Of a DNA stretch of 58,625 bases, positions 8,353-15,949 are shown one piece after another. The translations under genes and the position numbers were made by a program. The DNA is taken from contig JABTBR010000048.1 of assembly GCA_013284265.1 (NCBI GenBank), positions 1-58,625 of the forward strand, given 5' to 3'. Every line of letters begins with the position of its first letter. Positions within the stretch are counted from its first letter, which is position 1. The stretch is from Oxalobacteraceae bacterium. GTDB taxonomy: Bacteria > Pseudomonadota > Gammaproteobacteria > Burkholderiales > Burkholderiaceae_D. The notes under the pieces were generated by a model. That model saw nothing but the letters and a program-made list of their open reading frames with translations, did not search any database and was not told where the DNA came from.

Positions 8353-11070
8353 ATGATGGTGGAAACAGTTTTATCTCGTTCAGTTCGCCTGATCTGCGCC
8401 GGCGGTCTGGCTATCAGCACCCAACTGGCCTTCGCTCAAACCACCGAGCAACCAGTCCAACGCGTTGAGATCACCGGTTCGGCGATCAAACGTATCGATG
8501 CCGAAAAATCGGTTCCTGTCACCATCATGAAGATCGACGACCTGAAGAAACAGGGCGTGACCACGGTGGAACAAGTACTGGCCAATCTGAGCGTTTCCCA
8601 GTCGCAACAAGGTACCAGCCAGGTCGTCGGCCTGGGTACCGGTGGCGCCTCCTTCGCCGACCTGCGCGGTATCGGCCAGGACAAGACCCTGATCCTGCTG
8701 AACGGCCGTCGCCTGGCGAATAACTCGCTCGACAGCTCGGCACCCGATCTGAACATGATTCCTTTCGCCGCCCTGCAAAGCGTCGAAGTGCTGCGCGATG
8801 GCGCATCGTCCCTGTACGGTAGCGATGCGGTCGGCGGCGTGATCAACTTCATCACCAAAAAAGACTACACCGGCTTCACCGGCACCGTCGGCATCGATTC
8901 GCCACAGAAAAAAGGCGGCATGTCGAAGAGCGTCAACCTGGGCTTCGGCTACGGTACCCTGGACAAGGAAGGCTTCAACATCTTCGCCATGGTCGACCAT
9001 CAGAGCCAGAAGTCCCTGAAAGGTACCGAGCGCGACATCAACAAGCGCTATCCAGGCGGCCTGTCGCCCACCACCAGCCCGGCCAACTACTACCAGGATG
9101 GCAACAGTGGCAACCCTAGCGCACCTGGTTGCACCGCAGCCAACCTGATCCCTGCCGCATCGGCAACGGACAAGACGTCGTGCCAGATGACCACCTCGAG
9201 CTTCGTCGATTACATTCCGAAGAGCGAGCGCACCACCGGTCTGATCAAGGGCACCATCAAGCTGAACAACGACCATGAACTGGGTCTGGAATACCTGGTC
9301 TCCACCTCCAAGGTGCGCAGCCAGATCGCTCCGGTACCATACGGCGGCCTGCGTCAGAACCGCGTACTGCCAAATGGCACGCTCAATCCATTCTACCCAG
9401 GCAATGGTACGACCCCGACCAACATTCCGCTGGACCCGAACTACACTGAAGATGGCACCCCGGCCAGCGTGCTGCCAGGCTTCATCCACGTCAAATGGCG
9501 CGATCTGCCGAACGGACCACGCGCCGATGACAACAAGAACGACCAGCAGCGCTTCGTCGCTACCCTGTCGGGCCAACTGGCCGGCTGGGATTACGATTCG
9601 GGCCTGAGCTTCAACGAAAACAAAGTACGCGAAAACCTGATGGGCTACAGCAATGGCGCCCTGATCACTGAAGGCGTACTGAACGGCGTGATCAATCCGT
9701 TCGGCGACCAGAACGCCGCCGGCACCGCGCTGCTCAACAGCGCCGCGCTGGATGGCACCGTACAGACCGCCAAAGGCACCACCACCACCCTCGACGCCCA
9801 CGCCAGCCGTGCGGTCGGCGACTGGCTCAACGCCGGCCAGGCCATGCTGGCAGTCGGTGCCAATGCCTCGCACGAGAAGTTCGTCAACAAGGCCAATCCG
9901 GAATACGCCGCCAAGGTCGTTTCGAGCACCGGTATCGACCCTGACCTGCACAACGAAGGTTCGCGCAGCGTCTACGCGACCTTCGCCGAACTGAACGTGC
10001 CACTGCTGAAAAACCTGGAAGTGACCGGCGCGCTGCGTTACGACAAATACAGCGACTTCGGCAGCACCACCAATCCAAAGTTCAGCTTCAAGTTCACGCC
10101 TACCCGTGAAGTGCTGCTGCGCGGCTCCTACTCGACCGGCTTCCGTGCTCCGTCGCTGTACGAGATCAACTCGGCCCAGACCTACGGCAACACCAACCAG
10201 CAGGATGATCCAATCAACTGCCCAGGCGGCACCGTCATCCCTGGCAAGCCAGCGGCGGCGAACTGCTCGCAGCAGTTCCAGAAACTGTCGGGCGGTAACA
10301 AGAACCTGCAGCCTGAGAAATCCAAGAACGCCACCCTGGGCTTCGTGGTTGAGCCAATCAGCAACCTGACCATGAGCGTGGACTTCTGGTGGATCCGTCT
10401 GGAACAAGCCATCGGTACCCTGGCGGAAGACGATGTGTTCAGCGATCTGGCCACCTACGGCGGCATCTACCACCGTAACCCGGCCGGCAACCTGGCCACC
10501 GACGGTTCCCAGTGCCCTGATCCAGCGACCTGCGGCTATGTCGACCTGCGCACCCAGAATCTGGGCGGCACCAACACCAACGGTTTCGACTACAGCCTGC
10601 TGTACAAGCTGCGCAGCGCCGATCTGGGTACCTTCAACTTCGGCCTGAACGGCACCTATGTGTCGAAGTATGAATACCAGAACACCGCGATCGGCGAATG
10701 GCATCAGAACGTCGGCATCTTCTCCGGTACCGGCAACATCTTCCGCATGCAATCGACCGCAACGCTGAACTGGAACAAGGGTGTCTTCGGTGGCGGCCTG
10801 ACCGCTCACTACAAGGCAGGTTACACCGATGCGGAAAACCCAGCGTTCAAAGGCACGGGTCTGCATCAGGTCGGCACCTACACCACCTTCGACGCCTTCG
10901 GTAGCTGGGCTGGCTGGAAAGGCCTGGCGCTGACCGCCGGTGTACGTAACCTGACCAACGTGGCACCTCCGCTGAGCTATCAGACCCAGACCTTCCAGGC
11001 TGGCTACGATCCACGCTACTCGGACCCACTGGGCCGTACTTACTACCTGCGCGCGACCTACAGCTTCTAA
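8353..11070 (+). CDS. TonB-dependent outer-membrane receptor 2 (tandem duplicate)
   Basis: 905 residues. The ATG at 8353 follows GGGAG by 7 bases. A signal peptide of about 28 residues ends QLAFAQ. The plug (about 35–165) includes RVEITGSAIKR, LILLNGRRLANN, SVEVLRDGASSLYG and GGVINFITKKDY; the beta barrel ends RATYSF. It matches the receptor at 11581 along its whole length with no length difference, so the pair arose by a recent tandem duplication. Substitutions concentrate in segments likely to be surface loops (for example the region after SPTTSPANYY, around residues 240–265). The receptor at 5114 is a more distant relative. The substrate is unknown. Confidence 0.93.
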   Translation: MMVETVLSRSVRLICAGGLAISTQLAFAQTTEQPVQRVEITGSAIKRIDAEKSVPVTIMKIDDLKKQGVTTVEQVLANLSVSQSQQGTSQVVGLGTGGASFADLRGIGQDKTLILLNGRRLANNSLDSSAPDLNMIPFAALQSVEVLRDGASSLYGSDAVGGVINFITKKDYTGFTGTVGIDSPQKKGGMSKSVNLGFGYGTLDKEGFNIFAMVDHQSQKSLKGTERDINKRYPGGLSPTTSPANYYQDGNSGNPSAPGCTAANLIPAASATDKTSCQMTTSSFVDYIPKSERTTGLIKGTIKLNNDHELGLEYLVSTSKVRSQIAPVPYGGLRQNRVLPNGTLNPFYPGNGTTPTNIPLDPNYTEDGTPASVLPGFIHVKWRDLPNGPRADDNKNDQQRFVATLSGQLAGWDYDSGLSFNENKVRENLMGYSNGALITEGVLNGVINPFGDQNAAGTALLNSAALDGTVQTAKGTTTTLDAHASRAVGDWLNAGQAMLAVGANASHEKFVNKANPEYAAKVVSSTGIDPDLHNEGSRSVYATFAELNVPLLKNLEVTGALRYDKYSDFGSTTNPKFSFKFTPTREVLLRGSYSTGFRAPSLYEINSAQTYGNTNQQDDPINCPGGTVIPGKPAAANCSQQFQKLSGGNKNLQPEKSKNATLGFVVEPISNLTMSVDFWWIRLEQAIGTLAEDDVFSDLATYGGIYHRNPAGNLATDGSQCPDPATCGYVDLRTQNLGGTNTNGFDYSLLYKLRSADLGTFNFGLNGTYVSKYEYQNTAIGEWHQNVGIFSGTGNIFRMQSTATLNWNKGVFGGGLTAHYKAGYTDAENPAFKGTGLHQVGTYTTFDAFGSWAGWKGLALTAGVRNLTNVAPPLSYQTQTFQAGYDPRYSDPLGRTYYLRATYSF

Positions 11071-11090
11071 TTGCTGTTTTAGCTAAGCCA

Positions 11091-11128
11091 AACGCCCGGG
11101 CGGAATTTCTTCCCCCGGGCGTTTTTTC
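11091..11128 (+). terminator. Rho-independent terminator after TonB receptor 2
   Basis: AACGCCCGGG (11091–11100) pairs with CCCGGGCGTT (11114–11123), followed by more T residues. It lies 20 bp after the stop. A related hairpin ends the duplicate receptor gene. Confidence 0.85.
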
Positions 11129-11452
11129 ATGGGCGCGCCGGCCCGGCGCCGGCCCCGTCAAGCTCCCGCGAGCCATCTCGCCGGAGCTTGTTTTGTTGGT
11201 GGCAGCGACCGGATGTCGCAAAAAAGAAACGCCTTTTAGGAATAATTTAACAGCATTACGCTTTAAACAATTCAATTGCTGCTTTTTTAACAACATCGGC
11301 GCACAATATTTTCGATGCTTTTCCGGCAAAATTCCAATTGAACGCATGCAGGCGTCGCACACAACCGAATTAATGGCTTTCTTTCAACATTGTCTAATTT
11401 TTGTTGCCTGAGCAAGAGAGGGGCGCTCACATCCCGTTACAAATTTTCTAGA

Positions 11453-11482
11453 TTGACACTATAGATAGGGGAATGTTTTGAT
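11453..11482 (+). promoter_or_regulatory. Predicted promoter of TonB receptor 3
   Basis: TTGACA (11453–11458), an 18-bp spacer and TTTGAT (11477–11482), as in the first copy. The palindrome AAACGA-TTAG-TCGTTT follows at 11492–11507, so receptors 2 and 3 probably share a regulator. Confidence 0.5.
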
Positions 11483-11491
11483 TAGGCCTTG

Positions 11492-11507
11492 AAACGATTA
11501 GTCGTTT
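11492..11507 (+). promoter_or_regulatory. Conserved palindrome at the expected transcription start (receptor 3)
   Basis: Same 16-bp palindrome as at 8263–8278 and in the same position relative to the promoter. Its exact conservation between otherwise drifting leaders supports a function. Confidence 0.5.
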
Positions 11508-11580
11508 TTTCAATGGTGGTTGTCCACTTGTTCAAAACAATAGTCAAACGTGTCGATGTATTAAATTTGGGAGTTACATA

Positions 11581-14298
11581 ATGATGGTGGAAACAGTCTT
11601 ATCCCGTTCAGTTCGCCTGATTTGCGCCGGCGGCCTGGCAATCAGCACCCAGTTGGCCTTCGCTCAGACGACGGACCAGCCGGTACAGCGTGTCGAAATT
11701 ACCGGCTCGGCAATTAAGCGTATCGATGCCGAAAAATCGGTTCCTGTCACCATCATGAAGATCGACGACCTGAAGAAACAGGGCGTGACGACGGTGGAAC
11801 AAGTGCTGGCCAATCTGAGCGTATCGCAATCGCAGCAAGGTACCAGCCAGGTCGTCGGCCTCGGTACCGGCGGCGCCTCCTTCGCCGACCTGCGCGGTAT
11901 CGGCCAGGACAAGACCCTGATCCTGCTCAACGGCCGTCGCCTGGCGAATAACTCGCTCGACAGCTCGGCACCCGATCTGAACATGATTCCTTTCGCCGCC
12001 CTGCAAAGCGTCGAAGTGCTGCGCGATGGCGCCTCGTCCCTGTACGGCAGCGATGCGGTCGGCGGCGTGATCAACTTCATCACCAAAAAAGACTACACCG
12101 GCTTCACCGGCACCGTCGGCATCGATTCGCCACAGAAAAAAGGCGGCATGTCGAAGAGCGTCAATCTGGGCTTCGGCTACGGTACCCTGGACAAGGAAGG
12201 CTTCAACATCTTCGCCATGGTCGACCATCAGAGCCAGAAGTCCCTGAAAGGCACCGAGCGCAACATCAACAAGCGCTATCCAGGCGGCCTGTCGCCCACC
12301 ACCAGCCCGGCCAACTACTACCAGGACGATGTCAGCGGCAATCCTAGCGCACCGGGTTGCAGCGCGGCCAACCTGATCCCGGCCGCTTCGGCATCGGACA
12401 AGACGTCCTGCCAGATGACCACCTCGAGCTTCGTCGACTACATTCCGAAGATCGAGCGCACCACCGGCCTGATCAAGGGCACCATCAAGCTGAACAACGA
12501 CCATGAACTGGGCCTGGAATACCTGGTCTCCACTTCCAAGGTCGACAGCCAGATCGCCCCGGTACCCTACGGCGGCCTGCGCCAGAACCGTGTATTGCCA
12601 AATGGCTCGCTGAACCCCTTCTATCCAGGCAATGGCACGATAGCCGCCAACATTCCGCTGAACCCGGCCTACACCGAAGACGGCACTCCTGCCGGCGTGC
12701 TGCCAGGCTTCATCCACGTCAAATGGCGCGATCTGCCAAACGGACCACGCGCCGACCACAACAAGAACGATCAGCAGCGCTTCGTCGCCTCGCTGAGCGG
12801 CCAGCTGGCCGGCTGGGATTACGATTCGGGCCTGAGCTACAACGAAAACAAGGTGCGTGAAAACCTGAGCGGCTACAGCAATGGCGCCATCATCACCAAA
12901 GGCGTGCTGGAGGGCGTGATCAATCCATTCGGCGACCAGAACGCCGCCGGTACCGCGCTGCTCAACAGCGCCGCGCTGGACGGCACCGTGCAGACCGCCA
13001 AAGGCACCACCACCAATCTGGACGTACACGGCAGCCGTGCGGTCGGCGACTGGCTCAATGCCGGCCAGGCCATGCTGGCGATCGGCGCCAATGCCTCGCA
13101 CGAGAAATTCGTCAACAAGGCCAATCCGGAATACGCCGCCAAGGTCGTGTCGAGCACCGGTATCGATCCTGGACTGCATAACGAAGGTTCGCGCAGCGTC
13201 TACGCGACCTTCGCCGAGCTGATCGTGCCATTGCTGAAAAACCTGGAAGTGACCGGCGCGCTGCGTTACGACAAATACAGCGACTTCGGCAGCACCACCA
13301 ATCCAAAGTTCAGCTTCAAGTTCACGCCTACCCGCGAAGTGCTGCTGCGCGGTTCCTACTCGACCGGCTTCCGCGCCCCGTCGCTGTATGAAATCAATTC
13401 GGCCCAGACCTACGGCAATACCACCCAGCAGGATGATCCGGTCAACTGCCCAGGCGGCACCGCGATCCCGGGCAAGCCAGCGGCGGCGAACTGCTCGCAG
13501 CAGTTCCAGGCTCTGTCGGGCGGCAATAAGAACCTGAAGCCGGAGAAATCGAAGAACGCCACGCTGGGTCTGGTGGTCGAGCCTATCGCCAACCTGACCA
13601 TGAGCGTGGACTTCTGGTGGCTTCGCCTGAAGCAAGCCATCGGCCCACTCGCGCAGGATGATGTGTTTGGCGATCTGGCCACCTACGGTTCGGTCTACCA
13701 CCGCAACCCGGCCGGCAACCTGGCCACCGACGGTTCCCAGTGCCCTAATCCGGCCACCTGCGGCTATGTCGACCTGCGCACCCAGAATCTGGGCGGCACC
13801 AACACCCGCGGTTTCGACTACAGCGCGCTGTACCGTATCCGCAGCGCCGACCTGGGTACCTTCAATCTGGGTTGGAACGGCACCTATGTGTCCAAGTATG
13901 AATACCAGAACATCGCCGATGGCGAATGGCATCAGAACGTCGGTATCTTCTCGGGCACCGGCCAGATCTTCCGCATGCAATCGACCGCGACGCTGAACTG
14001 GAACAAGGGCGTCTACAGCGGCGGCCTGACCGCGCACTACAAAGCGGGTTATACCGATGCGGCGAACCCGGCCTACAAAGGCGTGGGCAAGCACCATGTC
14101 GGTACTTACACCACCTTCGACGCCTTCGCCGGCTGGGCTGGCTGGAAAGGCCTGGCGCTGACCGCAGGCGTACGCAACCTGGCCGACCGCGCACCACCGC
14201 TGAGCTATCAGACCCAGACCTTCCAGGCTGGCTATGATCCACGCTACGCCGACTCGCTGGGCCGTACCTACTACCTGCGCGGCACCTATAGCTTCTGA
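11581..14298 (+). CDS. TonB-dependent outer-membrane receptor 3 (tandem duplicate)
   Basis: 905 residues, starting and ending in step with receptor 2 at 8353 and sharing its signal peptide, plug motifs and C-terminal GTYSF. Differences are scattered, with clusters at loop-like segments (residues about 245–265, 345–370 and 690–720), as expected if the copies are diverging in ligand range. It has its own promoter/leader and terminator, so each copy can be expressed alone. No inner-membrane partner is co-transcribed. The ligand is not predictable from the sequence. Confidence 0.93.
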   Translation: MMVETVLSRSVRLICAGGLAISTQLAFAQTTDQPVQRVEITGSAIKRIDAEKSVPVTIMKIDDLKKQGVTTVEQVLANLSVSQSQQGTSQVVGLGTGGASFADLRGIGQDKTLILLNGRRLANNSLDSSAPDLNMIPFAALQSVEVLRDGASSLYGSDAVGGVINFITKKDYTGFTGTVGIDSPQKKGGMSKSVNLGFGYGTLDKEGFNIFAMVDHQSQKSLKGTERNINKRYPGGLSPTTSPANYYQDDVSGNPSAPGCSAANLIPAASASDKTSCQMTTSSFVDYIPKIERTTGLIKGTIKLNNDHELGLEYLVSTSKVDSQIAPVPYGGLRQNRVLPNGSLNPFYPGNGTIAANIPLNPAYTEDGTPAGVLPGFIHVKWRDLPNGPRADHNKNDQQRFVASLSGQLAGWDYDSGLSYNENKVRENLSGYSNGAIITKGVLEGVINPFGDQNAAGTALLNSAALDGTVQTAKGTTTNLDVHGSRAVGDWLNAGQAMLAIGANASHEKFVNKANPEYAAKVVSSTGIDPGLHNEGSRSVYATFAELIVPLLKNLEVTGALRYDKYSDFGSTTNPKFSFKFTPTREVLLRGSYSTGFRAPSLYEINSAQTYGNTTQQDDPVNCPGGTAIPGKPAAANCSQQFQALSGGNKNLKPEKSKNATLGLVVEPIANLTMSVDFWWLRLKQAIGPLAQDDVFGDLATYGSVYHRNPAGNLATDGSQCPNPATCGYVDLRTQNLGGTNTRGFDYSALYRIRSADLGTFNLGWNGTYVSKYEYQNIADGEWHQNVGIFSGTGQIFRMQSTATLNWNKGVYSGGLTAHYKAGYTDAANPAYKGVGKHHVGTYTTFDAFAGWAGWKGLALTAGVRNLADRAPPLSYQTQTFQAGYDPRYADSLGRTYYLRGTYSF

Positions 14299-14322
14299 TC
14301 GCTGTAGCTAGTTAGCCAGGCC

Positions 14323-14359
14323 AACGCCCGGGAGCTGACGCTCCCGGGCGTTGTTTCTT
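14323..14359 (+). terminator. Rho-independent terminator after TonB receptor 3
   Basis: Perfect 12-bp stem AACGCCCGGGAG (14323–14334) with CTCCCGGGCGTT (14341–14352), 6-nt loop, then a T-rich stretch. Confidence 0.85.
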
Positions 14360-14407
14360 GTGCGGTGACTGTGCTGCCCTACTTAAGCGTGCCACCGGCG
14401 CTGTTAG

Positions 14408-14470
14408 AACCCACGGCAAAGAGCTGGGGTACGACCCGCCGGGTCGTACCCCAGGGTTGCGCCCTGGGTT
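14408..14470 (-). repeat. Dispersed palindromic repeat, short form, inverted (copy B)
   Basis: 63 bp. Read on the minus strand it runs AACCCAGGGC, a central perfect palindrome (TGGGGTACGACCC with GGGTCGTACCCCA), CTCTTT and GCCGTGGGTT. It matches copy E at 44336 in layout with compensating changes in the central stem. It lies 110 bp after receptor 3. The flank TTAAGCGTGCC (from about 14383) is also found next to copy C. Confidence 0.8.
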
Positions 14471-14552
14471 GAACGGCCGCCGGCGGCCCGCAAAGTAAGC
14501 GTGTTCCTGATCAGTGGTGTTGCCGTCTTACCTCAGGCTTAGGTCTTGGCTT

Positions 14553-14587
14553 AAAAAAACCGCCTGCACATTGCTGTGCAGACGGTT
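14553..14587 (-). terminator. Terminator of the DAHP synthase gene
   Basis: On the minus strand AACCGTCTGCACA, loop, TGTGCAGGCGGTT and a T-run. It lies 45 bp past the aroG stop. T residues on both sides suggest bidirectional function. Confidence 0.75.
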
Positions 14588-14631
14588 TTTTGCATCCAAG
14601 GCACCGCTGTGGCGGCGCGCCCCAGCCTGAC

Positions 14632-15696
14632 TTACGCGGCGCCCGCTTTCAGGCGGCGCTCGCGCACCGCCGCGGCCAGGCCCTGCAGCACCTTGACGCT
14701 GCTGTCCCAGTCGATGCAGCCATCGGTGACGGACTGGCCATAGACCAGTTCCTTGCCAGCCACCAGATCCTGGCGGCCCGCCACCAGATGCGATTCGACC
14801 ATCACACCGACGATGCGCGCGTCACCGGCGGCCACCTGGCCGGCGATGTCGGCGCACACCGGCACCTGGTTTTCCGGCTTCTTCGAGCTGTTCGCGTGGG
14901 AAGCGTCGATCATCAGGCGCGGCGCCAGACCCTGGGCGACGGCGGCCTTGCAAGCCTCGTCCACGCTGGCCGCGTCATAGTTCGGCGCCTTGCCGCCGCG
15001 CAGGATGATGTGGCAATCCTCATTGCCGTTGGTCGAGACGATGGCCGAGTGGCCGCCCTTGGTGACCGACAGGAAATGGTGCGGCTGCGAGGCGGCCTTG
15101 ATCGCTTCCACGGCGATCTTGATGTTGCCATCGGTGCCATTCTTGAAGCCGACCGGGCAGGACAGGCCGGACGCCAGCTCGCGGTGCACCTGGGATTCGG
15201 TGGTGCGCGCGCCGATCGCGCCCCAGCTGATCAGGTCGGCGATGTACTGCGGGCTGATCACGTCCAGGTATTCGGTGCCGGCCGGCAGGCCCAGCTCATT
15301 GATGTCGCGCAGCAGTTCGCGCGCCATGCGCAGGCCGTCGTTGATGCGGAAGCTGTTGTCCATATACGGATCGTTGATCAAGCCCTTCCAGCCCACCGTG
15401 GTGCGCGGCTTCTCGAAGTAGACGCGCATGACGATTTCCAGCTCGCCCGCCAGTTCCTTGCGCAGGGTGATCAGGCGGCGTGCGTATTCCATTGCCGCCT
15501 TCGGATCGTGGATGGAGCAAGGACCGATCACCACCATCAGGCGGTCATCCTGGCCGTGCAGGATCTTGTGCAGGGCGACACGGGAGTTGGCGGCGGTCTG
15601 CTCGGCCGCTTCCGTGCAAGCAAACTCACGGATCAGGTGCGATGGCGGCGTCAGTTCCTTCATTTCGCGGATGCGTAAGTCGTCGGTACGGGGCAT
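14632..15696 (-). CDS. aroG: 3-deoxy-7-phosphoheptulonate (DAHP) synthase, class I
   Basis: 354 residues, the normal AroF/AroG/AroH length. It condenses phosphoenolpyruvate with erythrose 4-phosphate in the first step of the shikimate pathway to aromatic amino acids. Family motifs are VVIGPCSIHD near 55–64, the catalytic stretch KPRTTVGWKGL and SHANSSKK near the C-terminal third. The ATG at 15696 is preceded by AGGAG (minus strand; plus 15704–15708). The gene stands alone between terminators. Upstream lie a promoter, a Phe/Tyr-rich leader peptide and a terminator, pointing to control by attenuation and hence probably a Phe- or Tyr-responsive isozyme. The exact feedback type cannot be read with certainty. 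Confidence 0.95.
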   Translation of the reverse strand: MPRTDDLRIREMKELTPPSHLIREFACTEAAEQTAANSRVALHKILHGQDDRLMVVIGPCSIHDPKAAMEYARRLITLRKELAGELEIVMRVYFEKPRTTVGWKGLINDPYMDNSFRINDGLRMARELLRDINELGLPAGTEYLDVISPQYIADLISWGAIGARTTESQVHRELASGLSCPVGFKNGTDGNIKIAVEAIKAASQPHHFLSVTKGGHSAIVSTNGNEDCHIILRGGKAPNYDAASVDEACKAAVAQGLAPRLMIDASHANSSKKPENQVPVCADIAGQVAAGDARIVGVMVESHLVAGRQDLVAGKELVYGQSVTDGCIDWDSSVKVLQGLAAAVRERRLKAGAA

Positions 15697-15730
15697 GGTG
15701 TTTCTCCTAAGTCAGACAATCGGTATGGGT

Positions 15731-15762
15731 AAAAAAAAACCGCCATCGCTGGCGGTTTTTTA
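15731..15762 (-). terminator. Transcription attenuator terminator in the aroG leader
   Basis: On the minus strand: AAAACCGCCA (5' arm, 15750–15755 core), loop GCGA, TGGCGG (15740–15745) and nine T residues. It lies between the leader peptide stop (15807) and the aroG start (15696), so it can end transcription before aroG. Its 5' arm is complementary to GGCGGT (15814–15819) at the end of the leader peptide gene, giving an alternative antiterminator. Confidence 0.75.
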
Positions 15763-15806
15763 GGATTTGCTGGGAACGCGTTTTTTGCTGCTACGTGAAC
15801 CGGCCG

Positions 15807-15875
15807 CTACTCCACCGCCTTTGGGTTGGAATTGCTAAAGTAAAAATAGCCGGTAAAGAAAACAAAGCTGTGCAT
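15807..15875 (-). CDS. Phe/Tyr-rich leader peptide of the aroG attenuator
   Basis: 22-residue peptide MHSFVFFTGYFYFSNSNPKA plus two residues, with Phe at 4, 6, 7, 11 and 13 and Tyr at 10 and 12; codons 10–13 are Tyr-Phe-Tyr-Phe. Start ATG at 15875, stop TAG at 15807; GCGGAAC lies at a suitable distance before the start. The end of the coding region holds GGCGGT (15814–15819), which can pair with the first arm of the downstream terminator. A ribosome stalled at codons 10–13 leaves it free (terminator disrupted); a ribosome reaching the stop covers it (terminator forms). This is the classical logic of amino-acid attenuation. The peptide itself is not expected to act further. Confidence 0.7.
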   Translation of the reverse strand: MHSFVFFTGYFYFSNSNPKAVE

Positions 15876-15900
15876 GACGAGTTCCGCTAATTGGTGACTG

Positions 15901-15930
15901 ACTATAACAACAATAGACGGAATTTGGCAA
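15901..15930 (-). promoter_or_regulatory. Predicted promoter of the aroG leader transcript
   Basis: On the minus strand TTGCCA (15925–15930), an 18-bp spacer and TATAGT (15901–15906). Transcription would begin near 15894, about 20 nt before the leader peptide start. Confidence 0.55.
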
Positions 15931-15949
15931 GCATTTCGTGGCAATAAGC

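Larger units (their letters stand above)
11441..11580 (+). repeat. Conserved promoter/leader, second copy (receptor 3)
   Basis: Second copy of the 140-bp element at 8212–8352. TTGACA is at 11453–11458, TTTGAT at 11477–11482 and the palindrome at 11492–11507. The last bases before the gene, GGGAGTTACATA, are identical in both copies. The stretch 11129–11440 between the receptor 2 terminator and this element is AT-richer and shows no convincing gene. Confidence 0.85.

Noticed and set aside
8380..10866. Open frame of 828 codons on the minus strand opposite TonB receptor 2, with equivalents opposite receptors 1, 3 and 4 (5054–7477, 11608–14097, 31131–33902)
   Set aside because: Each is the antisense image of a well-supported receptor, with low-complexity Gly/Ala/Val/Arg composition, no ribosome site and no recognisable family. 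Long antisense frames are expected in GC-rich genes.
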